Assembly (NCBI GenBank): GCA_965222705.1
Contig: CBDCUO010000018.1
Location: 4,368-68,367 of the forward strand
Length of the DNA: 64,000 nucleotides
Direction of reading: 5' to 3'
From: JAFMDF01 sp965222705
GTDB lineage: Bacteria; Bacteroidota; Bacteroidia; Chitinophagales; Saprospiraceae
A model generated the notes under the pieces. That model was not told where the DNA came from, ran no database searches, and saw nothing but the letters and a program-made list of their open reading frames with translations. A program made the position numbers and the translations under genes. Positions 1-9,132 of the stretch are shown here, piece by piece; position 1 is the first letter of the stretch, and each line of letters opens with the position of its first letter.

Positions 1-108
1 AAATTCCTTCCAAGTTTCGTCAAAGTTGACCGTTTGAGCAATATTATTGATAGAAATGAAAAAAATGCCCATGATCAGGCAAAAGAAACGATAGTATAGC
101 TGTGTCAT
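1..108 (-). CDS. Secreted protein, N-terminal fragment cut by the window edge
   Basis: On the minus strand an ATG at 108 opens 36 codons that run without a stop to base 1. The fragment has a charged start, a hydrophobic run (CLIMGIFFISI) and an Ala-Gln (AQ) junction typical of a Bacteroidota signal peptidase I site, followed by TVNFDETWKEF. That supports an exported protein. Too little is present to name the family. It is divergent from the xylanase gene at 445, with about 340 bp of AT-rich leader between them. Confidence 0.5.
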   Translation of the reverse strand, partial: MTQLYYRFFCLIMGIFFISINNIAQTVNFDETWKEF

Positions 109-258
109 GAATTTGGATATGTGAAGTATGTTTTAATTTAGACTATTGTATTATTAAAATAGTAACGCAATGGCGAAAATTGTTTGACGTTAGTTATCGG
201 CCATTACATTAGTTTATGTTAGTTTATGCTTTAACTTCTATGGAGGGGAAAATATTTT

Positions 259-369
259 ATGAAACAGAAATCCAACTTCGAAAAATTAACCGATATTTAT
301 TTAGCAATCAAAAAAGATAGTTGGAAAAACAGACTGTCAGCTCTTTGTCTTTTACTGCTTTATTTCTAA
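259..369 (+). CDS. Possible 36-residue small protein
   Basis: This short ATG-initiated frame (36 codons plus TAA) sits in the leader between the divergent genes at 108 and 445. A purine-rich GGAGGGG lies about ten bases ahead of the ATG. The residues start MKQKSNFEKLTD and end in a leucine-rich tail (ALCLLLLYF). I recognise no family. It could be a real micro-protein, a remnant of a larger gene or chance. The rest of 109-444 shows nothing I can name. Confidence 0.2.
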   Translation: MKQKSNFEKLTDIYLAIKKDSWKNRLSALCLLLLYF

Positions 370-444
370 TTTAGTGTACCACAAAAATCACTCATTTCGT
401 ATAATACATCATAAGGCAAGCTAAATACCTAAACTCCGATAGTC

Positions 445-2571
445 GTGAAAAAATCCCCTCTTTTTCTGCATTGTTGTATTTCTATTCTTTTAACTTTCTT
501 TCATCAACAACTCTTCGCACAGACTAATTATTACCAAACCCTTTTAACGGAATTGGAAAATGATTATAATTTAATTGGAGGTGAATGGGTTATTGGCGGT
601 AATGAAAATCTTTTAGAAGAGGGAGGTTATGTAAATGTCTCTCCTCAATTTAACACTCAAAACGAACCTATTTTTGAGCGTTCAGTCCAAATGAACATAA
701 CTAACCCAGGTCCCAATCCTTGGACACAGAGGGTCAATTATTCGACCCTATCGGATGTAGCAGAAGGAGATTTACTGTTACTAAGTTGTTTTATCCGAAA
801 TCATGGCGGAGGTGGCGTAAGCCAAATGGTTTTTTCTTTCCAAGAACTGAATCCCCCTTGGACCATTTCGATTTATCAAGGTGTAGAAATTCCTTCTAAT
901 GGGCAATGGTATCAGGTGTTTTTTCCTTTTCATGCAGATTTAAATCATCCATTAGGTGAAACTATTTTACAGTTGCAATTGGGTTTTGAAGCCATTGATT
1001 TTGAAATGGGTGGCTTGGCAGTCATCAACTATAAACAACAATATAGCTTAGATGAATTACCTCATCAGGAGGTATTTTATTATGATGGCATTGAGGCAGA
1101 TGCACTTTGGCGGACGGCAGCTCAGGCACGTATCGAAACCCATCGAAAGGCGGATTTGGAAATGACCCTAGTGGATGCTAACGGGCAAGCCATTCCAAAT
1201 GCCGAAGTTCACGTAGAACTGATTAACCCCTTATTCAAATACGGGACAGTAGATGAAGGAGGAGGCCTTTTTAGTAATAATCCAAATGAGGCATTTTATC
1301 AACAAGAATTCTTCCGCCTATTCAATTATGGTTCAGTGGGCGTGTTTTGGGGTGCAACCGATTTTGATGATTATGCCTCTGAAATTGCACTAGCCAATCT
1401 AATGCAAAATAATGGTTTTGACATCCGAATAACGCCAGTATTGTGGGGAACGATTGGGCCACAATGGGCCTCTACTCCTCCTGATGTAACAACTGCTATC
1501 CAAAATGGTGATGCAGCCTATGTACGAACTAGAATAGAGGAACGATTGCAGGAGGTTAGTACGGTATTTGGAAATAGGATTACAGATTTTGAAGTGTTAA
1601 ATGAGCCTACCCATGTTCGAAACTTTCAAAATCTACTAGGAGCCAACGAATACCTAAGCTGGTATGAAAGAATGCGACAGCTCAATCCAACCGGCAAACT
1701 TTTTATAAACGATTTTGAGATTTTATCTTTTGGGGCACAGGTCGATAGAAGGGAGGCCTATAAAGCCATCATCGAAAATATGCTAATGAATAATACCCCA
1801 CTCGACGGAATTGGCTTCCAATCCCATATGTTTGGAGAGCCGACTCCACCAGAAAGGGTCTATAATGTATTAGAGGAATTTGCCCAATTAGGCAAACAGT
1901 ATGGTCGGACGCTAGACCTGAAAATTACCGAATATGACACGGACGGAATGGGCGATGAACTGGCCGCTCAATACCTAGGAGATTTTATGACAGCTGCTTT
2001 TAGTCATCCACAAATTTCATCCTTTACTTTGTGGGGCTTTGCAGATGCACATCATTGGTTAGATGATGCCCCATTATATAATCTCGATTATAGCCCAAAA
2101 CCAGCCTTAGCCGTATATGAAGATTTGGTGTTCAACCAATGGTGGACAGAGGAAACTTTGAATACAGACTCGGAAGGCAAAATTATACTAAGAGGGTTTA
2201 AAGGGGATTATCAAATCCAGATAAATTTGGGAGAAAACCGCGTGGAAAAAGCGATTAGCTTGACGGAAGATACCGCTATTACTTGTACCCTAGATGCAAT
2301 TACTAATGTGAATGACCTAGTTTTAAATAAAAAAAATATTTCCCTTTATCCTAGTTTAGCAAAAATAGGACAGTCTGTGTTCTTAAAAAATAACGGGATT
2401 GAAGCAATTACAAGATTAGAGGTTTATAACGCTCTAGGGCAATCTGTTTTTTATACGCGAGATATTTCTTCTACTTTCGAAATGCCTACTCAAGATTGGA
2501 TAGCGGGAATCTATTTTCTTAAAGCGAGTTTTGAAAATCGAATTGAAGTAGTAACTTTTGAACTTTATTAG
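445..2571 (+). CDS. Secreted endo-1,4-beta-xylanase, GH10, with T9SS sorting domain
   Basis: This 708-residue protein should hydrolyse internal beta-1,4-xylosyl bonds of xylan outside the cell or on its surface. It starts at GTG with a clear signal peptide (MKKSPLFLH...LFAQ). Residues about 30-215 look like a carbohydrate-binding or beta-sandwich region. The GH10 barrel follows from about 240 to 575: the acid/base glutamate is in VLNEPTH (E387) and the nucleophile in LKITEYD (E496). The last 75 residues (from about NISLYPSLAKIGQ to the end) form a T9SS type A sorting domain, so the protein is probably exported through the type IX system whose sortase porU is also in this window. Downstream come uronate catabolic genes, which suits hemicellulose or pectin use. 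The exact substrate is inferred from the family. Confidence 0.9.
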   Translation: MKKSPLFLHCCISILLTFFHQQLFAQTNYYQTLLTELENDYNLIGGEWVIGGNENLLEEGGYVNVSPQFNTQNEPIFERSVQMNITNPGPNPWTQRVNYSTLSDVAEGDLLLLSCFIRNHGGGGVSQMVFSFQELNPPWTISIYQGVEIPSNGQWYQVFFPFHADLNHPLGETILQLQLGFEAIDFEMGGLAVINYKQQYSLDELPHQEVFYYDGIEADALWRTAAQARIETHRKADLEMTLVDANGQAIPNAEVHVELINPLFKYGTVDEGGGLFSNNPNEAFYQQEFFRLFNYGSVGVFWGATDFDDYASEIALANLMQNNGFDIRITPVLWGTIGPQWASTPPDVTTAIQNGDAAYVRTRIEERLQEVSTVFGNRITDFEVLNEPTHVRNFQNLLGANEYLSWYERMRQLNPTGKLFINDFEILSFGAQVDRREAYKAIIENMLMNNTPLDGIGFQSHMFGEPTPPERVYNVLEEFAQLGKQYGRTLDLKITEYDTDGMGDELAAQYLGDFMTAAFSHPQISSFTLWGFADAHHWLDDAPLYNLDYSPKPALAVYEDLVFNQWWTEETLNTDSEGKIILRGFKGDYQIQINLGENRVEKAISLTEDTAITCTLDAITNVNDLVLNKKNISLYPSLAKIGQSVFLKNNGIEAITRLEVYNALGQSVFYTRDISSTFEMPTQDWIAGIYFLKASFENRIEVVTFELY

Positions 2572-2669
2572 CAAATACGGCTTTGAACCTAAAGCGAATT
2601 TTTATCCCCGTAAATTAGGCTCATATAAATCAATGGCTTCTATTAAATTTTGGTGATTATGAAGGCTTA

Positions 2670-3057
2670 GTGATTCCACCAAATAATATTTTGATTGTTT
2701 ATTCCTTGGCAAGTGGAGGCGTTTCCATTGCTGCTTTGTTTTTAGCAGGTTATATACCAGGTATTTTAACGGGATTATTATTAATGTTGACGGCAGGTGT
2801 TTGGTCAAAACGAAATAACTTCCCTGCTGGCGAACGAACTAAATTGGGGGTGGTTCTTCGAACCTTTATAGATGCTTTTCCTAGTCTATTATTATTGGTA
2901 GTGGTGATTATTTGTGGGTGTTGGTGTGGCAGGCACGACTATTCAGAAGGTTATTCGTCCATTATTACCCTTATTTATTGCTATGTTAGTGGCGTTGATG
3001 TTAGTAACTTATATTCCAGAATTAAGTTTGTGGCTGCCTAGAGTGTTTGGATTCTAG
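2670..3057 (+). pseudogene. dctM: Remnant of a TRAP transporter large permease (DctM) with internal deletion
   Basis: Two pieces of one DctM protein are fused out of frame. From 2670 the reading gives IPPNNILIVYSLASGG and AALFLAGYIPGILTGLLLM, then AFPSLLLLVVV, which are standard DctM membrane segments. Near 2905-2925 the frame changes: another frame continues LFVGVGVAGTTIQKVIRP, LLPLFIAMLVAL and YIPELSLWLPRVFGF up to TAG at 3055-3057, which is the normal DctM C-terminus. The FTATEA segment and roughly 150-200 residues between are missing, as is the N-terminal half. DctM is the 12-helix subunit of sodium-driven TRAP importers, often for uronates. Its place directly upstream of uxaA suggests the lost uptake gene of this pathway (inference). 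Confidence 0.8.
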
Positions 3058-3063
3058 AAGAAT

Positions 3064-3148
3064 GTAGTCGCCTAATTTTTTAGGCTGACTGATGTAGATT
3101 TTTGATAGTCAATTGCTTAACAGCCAACCCAATAAATTGGGTGGCTAC
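3064..3148. repeat. Palindromic dispersed repeat, copy 1
   Basis: An inverted-repeat element has outer arms beginning GTAGTCGCC and ending GGGTGGCTAC, with CCCAATAAATTGGG-type palindromes inside each arm. A second copy lies at 9133-9205. It sits right behind the dctM remnant. The layout is that of REP/REPIN-like or MITE-like intergenic elements. No transposase is attached. Confidence 0.7.
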
Positions 3149-3217
3149 GAATTACTACTCAAAATTTGATTTACAAATCACTAGAAGAACTGGGATTTTA
3201 ATTTAATAAAAAATAGA

Positions 3218-4867
3218 ATGAATACGATTCTAAAAGTTCATCCTGCTGATAATATTATTGTTGCCTTAAAGGATTTTTCGGCAGGAACTGAAGTAGGGTA
3301 TAATAACCAAATTATCCAATTACTCGAAAACATTCCCACCAAACACAAATTTGCAGCGCAAGATTTTCAAGAAGGGGATATCGTTACGATGTATGGCGTG
3401 ACCGTTGGTAAATCCACACGACCAATTCCAAAAGGAACACGGATAAGCACCGAAAATGTCAAACATTCTGCCAATACTTATGAATTAGGAAAGCAACCTT
3501 TAAACTGGCAAAAACCTGATGTTTTAAAATTTGAAAATCGTACTTTCAATGGTTTCCATAGATCAGACGGCAAAGTAGGTACTCGAAATTATTGGTTAGT
3601 CATCCCCTTAGTTTTTTGTGAAAATAGGAATATTCAGGTCATTAAAGAGGCTATGTTGGAAAAATTGGGCTATGTGTCTGACCGTGATTTTTCGGTGGAT
3701 ATGGATAGCTTAATTGAGCAGTATAAAAAAGGAATAGGGAAGCAAGTTATTTTAAATAGTCCCATCATTCGAGATGGTGCAACCTTACAACACAACCGTT
3801 TATTTCCGAATGTAGATGGCATTAAATTTCTGACCCATGACGGTGGTTGTGGTGGTATTCGACAAGATTCAGAAGCACTTTGCCATTTGTTAGCAGGGTA
3901 TATTACCCATTCCAATGTAGCTGGGGCTACTATTTTAAGTCTAGGTTGCCAAAATGCGCAATTCAAATTATTGGAAAATGCCATTGCGGAAATGGATGCA
4001 AATTTCCAAAAACCCCTATACATTTTAGAACAACAAAAAAGTAAATCTGAAAGGCTATTTATCGCCGAAGCCGTCAAAAAGACTTTTGTGGGACTAATAG
4101 GGGCGAATAAATTAGAAAGGCAACTTGCTACCTTGCAACACCTTTCCCTAGGTTTAGAATGTGGTGGCTCGGATGGTTTTTCAGGTATTTCCGCCAATCC
4201 AGCCCTAGGTTATACTTCCGATTTATTGGTCGCTTTGGGCGCAAAAACTATCCTTTCCGAATTTCCTGAGTTAAACGGTGTAGAACAAGAATTGATAAAT
4301 CGCTGTCGAAATCAAGCTGATGCCCAAAAGTTTGCCCATATCATGCAACGGTATGCCCAACGAGCAGCTGAAGCGGGCTCTGGTTTTGACATGAATCCTT
4401 CTCCAGGAAATATCAAAGATGGACTGATAACCGATGCCATGAAATCAGCAGGTGCGGCAAAAAAAGGAGGCACTTCTCCTGTGGTTGGTGTTTTGGACTA
4501 TACCGAACAAGCCACCCAAAGTGGTTTGCATTTGCTTTGTACGCCTGGTAATGATGTAGAAAGCACTACAGGCTTGGCAGGTTCAGGCGCAAATTTAATT
4601 GTGTTCACCACAGGCTTGGGAACGCCAACGGGGAATCCTATAGCCCCAACCATAAAAATGTCTAGCAATACCACATTAGCCAATCACATGGAAGACCTCA
4701 TTGACATCAATGCAGGCACTATCATAACGGGAGAAGATACGATTGAAACCAAAGGAGAAGAGCTATTAGACTTATTAATAAAAGTAGCAAGTGGTGAAGT
4801 TATAACGAATGCGGAGCGATTAGGGCAAGATGATTTTATTCCGTGGAAAAGAGGGATTTCTCTTTGA
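3218..4867 (+). CDS. uxaA: Altronate dehydratase
   Basis: A 549-residue enzyme of hexuronate catabolism that dehydrates D-altronate to 2-keto-3-deoxygluconate. The N-terminal SAF domain (about residues 1-95) and the large UxaA catalytic domain (about 105-549) are fused in one chain, the full-length arrangement. Conserved blocks seen are GTRNYWLVIP, THDGGCGGIRQDSEA, LSLGCQNAQ and LECGGSDGFSGI; the Cys/His-rich blocks fit iron dependence of the family. uxaB follows 94 bp downstream on the same strand, so the two are probably co-transcribed. An aldolase, a kinase and an intact transporter for the pathway are not in the window. Confidence 0.93.
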   Translation: MNTILKVHPADNIIVALKDFSAGTEVGYNNQIIQLLENIPTKHKFAAQDFQEGDIVTMYGVTVGKSTRPIPKGTRISTENVKHSANTYELGKQPLNWQKPDVLKFENRTFNGFHRSDGKVGTRNYWLVIPLVFCENRNIQVIKEAMLEKLGYVSDRDFSVDMDSLIEQYKKGIGKQVILNSPIIRDGATLQHNRLFPNVDGIKFLTHDGGCGGIRQDSEALCHLLAGYITHSNVAGATILSLGCQNAQFKLLENAIAEMDANFQKPLYILEQQKSKSERLFIAEAVKKTFVGLIGANKLERQLATLQHLSLGLECGGSDGFSGISANPALGYTSDLLVALGAKTILSEFPELNGVEQELINRCRNQADAQKFAHIMQRYAQRAAEAGSGFDMNPSPGNIKDGLITDAMKSAGAAKKGGTSPVVGVLDYTEQATQSGLHLLCTPGNDVESTTGLAGSGANLIVFTTGLGTPTGNPIAPTIKMSSNTTLANHMEDLIDINAGTIITGEDTIETKGEELLDLLIKVASGEVITNAERLGQDDFIPWKRGISL

Positions 4868-4961
4868 ATGGAGAATTGGAAATTGAAAATGATTTAAAAA
4901 AATCCCGAAGAAAGGACATACCTAAATGTAGGGCGAAAACCCTATGGTGAAAATCTAACAA

Positions 4962-6410
4962 ATGCAAAAATTAAATCGAAATATCGCCAATCAACCCCAT
5001 CCTTATCCTGAAAAAGTCCTCCAATTTGGTGGTGGTAATTTCCTCCGTGGCTTTGTCGATTGGATAATTGAGGAATATAATAATAAATCAAATAATAATC
5101 TGGGGGTATTAGTAGTCAAACCCACCGAAAGAGGCAACTATGATATTTGGCGACAGCAAGATGGATTGTTTCATGTGCTGACAAAAGGCATAAAGGCTGG
5201 AAAATTATTGGACGAGCACCAGCTAATAAAATGTGTCAGCCGCATCATTCATCCTTACAAAGAATGGAATGCCTACCTAAAATCTGCTGAAAATAAAGAG
5301 CTTAAATACATTATTTCTAATACCACAGAAATGGGGATTCGATTTTCTGCAACCGACAAAGTAAGCGGTGCTCCACCACAAGAATTTCCTGCCAAATTGA
5401 CCCTATGGTTATATCATCGCTTTCAGCATTTTCAAGGAGCAATGGCAGCGGGTTGTGTACTCGTTCCAACCGAATTAATCCTCGATAATGGAAGTACCTT
5501 AAAAAATACAATTTTACAATATGCCAACCATTGGGCATTGGGCAATACCTTCAAAGATTGGGTCAACCATGCCAATATTTTTTGTAATACTTTAGTAGAT
5601 AGGATTATCCCTGGCGTTGGCAAAGAAGCGCTACCAAAAGCTTATGAACAAGTAGGTTTTGAAGATAAAATGCTTACTCAGGGAGAACCTTATCACTTTT
5701 GGGCTATCGAAGCCCCCAAATCCGTTCGAACTACATTTCCGTTAGATAAGATTGGTTTAAATATTGTTTATACGGATGATTTGTCACCCTTCCGAACCAT
5801 CAAAGTCAGAATCTTAAATGGAGCGCATACCAGCATGGTACCAGTCGGGTATTTATACGGGATAGAAACGGTGCGAGAAGCTGTAGAACACCCCATTGTG
5901 GGACAATTTATTCAACAGGTGATTTTTGAAGAAATCATCCCTAGTCTCGACCTACCCCAAGCCCAACTCCAACAATTTGCTCATGATGTGTTAGACCGTT
6001 TTAAAAATCCTTTTATCAAACACCAACTAATCAGCATTGCGCTAAATTCTACTTCCAAATTTAGAACTAGAATTCTACCTTCTATTTTAGCTTATCACCA
6101 AAAAACAGGACAATTACCTAAACGGCTAGTTTTTGCCCTAGCTGCTCTCTTTCATTTTTATAAGGGGGAAAATAATGGGCAACCTATTCCTTTAAAAGAT
6201 GATACTAAAGCCATTGCTTTTTTGCAGGGTTTATGGCAGGAATGTGATGGTTCTGCGGCAGCCTTTGCTACGCTGGCTAAAAGAGTATTGCAATGGAAGC
6301 AAAATTGGGAGCAGGATTTGAGTTTGATTGAAGGTTTTGAGGGGGAATTGAGTCGTTGTTTAATTAGCATAGAAAAAATAGGGATAAAAGATGCAATTTC
6401 AAATTTATAG
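4962..6410 (+). CDS. uxaB: Tagaturonate reductase (altronate oxidoreductase)
   Basis: A 482-residue member of the mannitol dehydrogenase family that interconverts D-tagaturonate and D-altronate using NAD(H), one step before UxaA in galacturonate breakdown. The N-terminal nucleotide-binding segment reads VLQFGGGNFLRGFVDW. The active-site K...N..H signature is seen in TIKVRILNGAHTSM. Fructuronate reductase (UxuB) is the main alternative, but pairing with uxaA favours UxaB. The stop codon TAG (6408-6410) lies inside the 9-bp target duplication of the adjoining ISAs1 element, so the insertion happened exactly behind the gene and left the protein intact. Confidence 0.88.
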   Translation: MQKLNRNIANQPHPYPEKVLQFGGGNFLRGFVDWIIEEYNNKSNNNLGVLVVKPTERGNYDIWRQQDGLFHVLTKGIKAGKLLDEHQLIKCVSRIIHPYKEWNAYLKSAENKELKYIISNTTEMGIRFSATDKVSGAPPQEFPAKLTLWLYHRFQHFQGAMAAGCVLVPTELILDNGSTLKNTILQYANHWALGNTFKDWVNHANIFCNTLVDRIIPGVGKEALPKAYEQVGFEDKMLTQGEPYHFWAIEAPKSVRTTFPLDKIGLNIVYTDDLSPFRTIKVRILNGAHTSMVPVGYLYGIETVREAVEHPIVGQFIQQVIFEEIIPSLDLPQAQLQQFAHDVLDRFKNPFIKHQLISIALNSTSKFRTRILPSILAYHQKTGQLPKRLVFALAALFHFYKGENNGQPIPLKDDTKAIAFLQGLWQECDGSAAAFATLAKRVLQWKQNWEQDLSLIEGFEGELSRCLISIEKIGIKDAISNL

Positions 6411-7579
6411 TAGGTTGATTGCATCAAAATAGGTAAAATCGGGATAAGTTGTAAATTCAGGGATGGATTTACAAAAAATATTTTCAAGCGTACCAGATTT
6501 TCGAGTTCAAGGACGGATCCGTCATCTGTTGAGTGAGATATTGATCATTAGTTTATGTGCTGTATTGAGTGGCGCTGAAGATTTCGAAGAGATTGCAGAA
6601 TATGGTCGTCAAAAAGAGGATTTTTTACGACAATTCCTGGTTTTACCGAATGGGATACCGTCTCATGACACCTTTAATCGGGTTTTTCGCTATTTGGATG
6701 TATCTGCTTTTGAAACCTGTTTGGTCAAGTGGTCAAAAGAGATCATCGACCAATTAACTGACTATCAGGTTACTATAGATGGCAAAGTTTTGCGAGCTAC
6801 CGGAGAGCAAGGTAAAAGGACAGCTGGACTTTGTTTAGTTAGTGCCTGGGTCAGCCAACATTGTCTTAGTCTGGGTCAGGTCAAAGTTGAACAGAAAAGC
6901 AATGAAAAAGCAGCTATTCCGAACCTGTTGAAGGACTTAGAAATAGCTGGTTCCTTAGTCAGTATAGATGCCATGGGGTCTGATCGGAAAATAGCTGGTA
7001 AGATTCGCCAAAAGCAAGCAGATTATTTGCTAGCCTTAAAGGAAAATAATAAAGGTTTGTACGAAGAAGTGCATGATTGGATGGTAAACAGGACAGCAAG
7101 CTTTGAAAAAGCCACTCAAGTGGATTTGGTTGGTGGAAGAATAGAACAACGAACTACCTATGTTTGTGACTATCTGGAGTTTATTGATGAGTTAAAGAAT
7201 TGGCAAGATGCCCAAAGTGTCATTATGGTAGAATCAAGGCGTACTTTTAAAAAAGAACCTGACAAGGAGACCTTCAAAAGGCGCTTCTATGTCAGCAGTA
7301 AAAAGGAAAGTGCCGTTTATTTTAATGATTGCATCCGTCATCACTGGAGTATTGAAAACCAGTTACATTGGTATTTAGATGTCGTCTTTCGTGAAGATCA
7401 GCAACGAGTAAAACAAGATAATGCACCAGAAAATATGGCAATCCTGAGAAAAATGGCTTTACATTTATTACTGAAAAATAAAGGAAAAGATAGTCTCAAA
7501 AAAGTTAGGAAAAGAGTCGCTTGGAATGAGTTAGCTCTTATCTCAGTCCTTCAGACTTTATTTTGATGCAATCAACCTA
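6411..7579 (+). mobile_element. ISAs1-family insertion sequence, complete
   Basis: The element is about 1,169 bp. It has perfect 21-bp terminal inverted repeats beginning TAGGTTGATTGCATC (6411-6431 and 7559-7579) and is flanked by the 9-bp direct repeat AATTTATAG at 6402-6410 and 7580-7588. One intact transposase gene fills it. Perfect ends, perfect target duplication and an open transposase point to a recent, possibly still mobile insertion. Confidence 0.93.
6463..7566 (+). CDS. ISAs1-family transposase
   Basis: A 367-residue DDE transposase. The N-terminal associated domain starts MDLQKIFSSVPDFR, the family hallmark. The catalytic aspartates are in VTIDGKVLRAT and VSIDAMGSD and the glutamate in HWSIENQLHWYLD, followed by the usual DVVFREDQ. 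Length and motif spacing are normal for the family. The gene ends 13 bp inside the right end of the element and appears functional. Confidence 0.93.
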   Translation: MDLQKIFSSVPDFRVQGRIRHLLSEILIISLCAVLSGAEDFEEIAEYGRQKEDFLRQFLVLPNGIPSHDTFNRVFRYLDVSAFETCLVKWSKEIIDQLTDYQVTIDGKVLRATGEQGKRTAGLCLVSAWVSQHCLSLGQVKVEQKSNEKAAIPNLLKDLEIAGSLVSIDAMGSDRKIAGKIRQKQADYLLALKENNKGLYEEVHDWMVNRTASFEKATQVDLVGGRIEQRTTYVCDYLEFIDELKNWQDAQSVIMVESRRTFKKEPDKETFKRRFYVSSKKESAVYFNDCIRHHWSIENQLHWYLDVVFREDQQRVKQDNAPENMAILRKMALHLLLKNKGKDSLKKVRKRVAWNELALISVLQTLF

Positions 7580-7758
7580 AATTTATAGCCTTCTTTACCC
7601 AAAAAGTTAAAAAAAGCTATCCCTTCGTTAATTATGGAATAATCAAAATGCTCCTCAGTTCCTACCTTCCAAAAATTCTTACATTAAGATAAAAAATATT
7701 GGTAGTGATTTAGAATGTATGATTTGAGAAAAAACTCAATGAGGACGAACTTTGATGA

Positions 7759-8488
7759 ATGCAAAAAATAAAAGTCAAAGTCCAATGTCCTCATTGCGAA
7801 AGCCCTAATGTCGTTAAAAATGGCATAAAAAGCACAGGTAAACAAAATTTTCTGTGCAAGGACTGTCGCAAACAATTTCAATTCGTCTATCAGAATAATG
7901 GAGCCAATCCAGTTATTCAAAAACAAATTATTAGTTCTTTAATTCATGGTAGTGGTATCAATTCATGGTAGTAGTATCCGAGATTGTTCTACTGTATTTA
8001 AAGTGAGTCAAAGTAGCGTACTTCATCGAATAAAAACAGTAGGGGAATCTATCAAAATAAAACCTTCGAAAAAGCATTATCATAAGGTTTTAATTGACGA
8101 AATGTATTCATTTGTCCACCATAGAGGCAAGAAGGTCTGGATTTTCTATGCTTATGCACCAGAAACTAAAGAAATCCTAGCTTTTACGATGGGTAAAAGA
8201 ACGATTCGCCAAGTTCGATTTTTACTGCTAAAAATCAAGCACCTTAACATCAAAATAGATTATTGGTGTACGGATGCTTTTGAAGGATTTAAAACTGTTC
8301 TCAAATGGTATAAGCACCTTATTGGAAAACAGTATACCAAAGCTATTGAAGGGAGAAATACTTGCATTAGGGCAAGAATAGCTCGATTTCAAAGGCGTTC
8401 TACCAAATTTTCAAAGAAACTATTTTTCCAATGGAATTTATTTATGATTTTCGTCCATTGGTTAAATTCTCAACCATCATACATTTAA
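7759..8488 (+). pseudogene. IS1-family transposase, frameshifted by a 19-bp duplication
   Basis: The first frame (7759-7971) carries the InsA-like zinc ribbon CPHC...N(18)...CKDC and the start of the helix-turn-helix. The second frame (7946-8488) carries the DDE part (VLIDEMYSFV, DYWCTDAFEGF, AIEGRNTCIRARIARF). Removing one copy of the 19-bp tandem repeat at 7941-7978 restores a single open frame reading ...IISSLIHGSSIRDCSTVF. Classical IS1 uses programmed -1 slippage, but no A6C-type site is needed to explain the break here; a duplication is simpler. Confidence 0.85.
7941..7978 (+). repeat. 19-bp tandem duplication inside the IS1 transposase
   Basis: AATTCATGGTAGTGGTATC (7941-7959) is followed directly by AATTCATGGTAGTAGTATC (7960-7978), with one mismatch. 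Nineteen is not a multiple of three, so the duplication shifts the frame and creates the stop at 7969-7971. Confidence 0.9.
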
Positions 8489-8698
8489 ATGCACAACCAA
8501 AATATTACCCTAGGTTACAAGTAACGGATAGTACTCACCTATCTGTAATCATATCTAATAATTGACTTTTTTGTATCTTAGGCAAATAGTTTTGTATTTC
8601 AAAATTACAAAAGGTACAAATTGAAGAAATTGTGGCAGTAATTGATAGTTAATTTCAACCCTAGTCACCAAATGCACCTTTTTTAGAAATTCTGAAAA

Positions 8699-8868
8699 AT
8701 GCCCACTAAGATAAGATTGACAAAGACCTGTGATTATTGTAAGAATGAGTTTACTGCTCAAACTACTAAAACAAGGAAGATGGGACTATTAAATCTCATA
8801 AGCTAGGAGGTCGAACTATTATTCGTCGCTCCGATATTAATGCATTATTTCTCCATCAGGGTCGGTAA
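8699..8868 (+). pseudogene. Remnant of a small zinc-finger/HTH excisionase-type protein
   Basis: From ATG 8699 the reading is MPTKIRLTKTCDYCKNEF followed by TAQTTKTR, the N-terminal CxxC zinc-finger segment of a small DNA-binding protein common in Bacteroidota mobile islands. After about 8780 the frame changes and reads GTIKSHKLGGRTIIRRSD plus INALF, the C-terminal wing of an excisionase-type helix-turn-helix. The middle is deleted. The 3' end runs into SusD remnant DNA on the other strand (8837 onward), so the last residues before TAA 8866-8868 may be foreign. This is a relic; no function is expected. Confidence 0.6.
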
Positions 8869-9127
8869 ATCCAGCTTTGGTAAAAACGGGGTCATCGGAA
8901 TAATTTACCACCCAAATAACTTCTTCATTCTTTATATTTTCAATATCCCAAATCTGTGACCAATCTCTGAGCAGAGAAAAATTATAATCATTCATTACTT
9001 TTTGTGCATACTCCGCAGCCTTCGCATAGTCTTCCATATATAAATACATTCTGGCTAGCATGGCCTCTACAGCGGGCTTAGTGACTCTTCCATATTCATT
9101 AGAAGGATATTTTTCATTTTTCTTATT
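8837..9127 (-). pseudogene. susD: SusD/RagB-family fragment
   Basis: The minus strand encodes EKYPSNEYGRVTKPAVEA, then MLARMYLYMEDYAKAAEYA and FSLLRDWSQIW, a stretch of the helical TPR-like region of SusD glycan-binding lipoproteins. Both the N-terminal signal and the C-terminal half are missing. It ends abruptly next to the HTH relic on one side and at the palindromic repeat on the other. SusD proteins bind oligosaccharides over a SusC channel; here only a relic remains. Confidence 0.75.
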
Positions 9128-9132
9128 TTTTC

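Larger units (their letters stand above)
7701..8498 (+). mobile_element. IS1-family insertion sequence, transposase broken
   Basis: The element is about 798 bp with imperfect terminal repeats starting GGTAGTG (left) and GGTTGTG (right, read on the minus strand); both ends share AATGTATGAT further in. An 8-bp direct repeat AAAATATT flanks it (7693-7700 and 8499-8506). Its transposase is frameshifted by a short tandem duplication, so this copy is probably immobile. Confidence 0.85.

Noticed and set aside
3670..4197. 175-codon minus-strand frame inside uxaA
   Set aside because: Antisense shadow; uxaA has full-length family motifs over the same bases.
8555..8761. 68-codon minus-strand frame
   Set aside because: It overlaps the zinc-finger start of the HTH relic on the plus strand and has no recognisable content.
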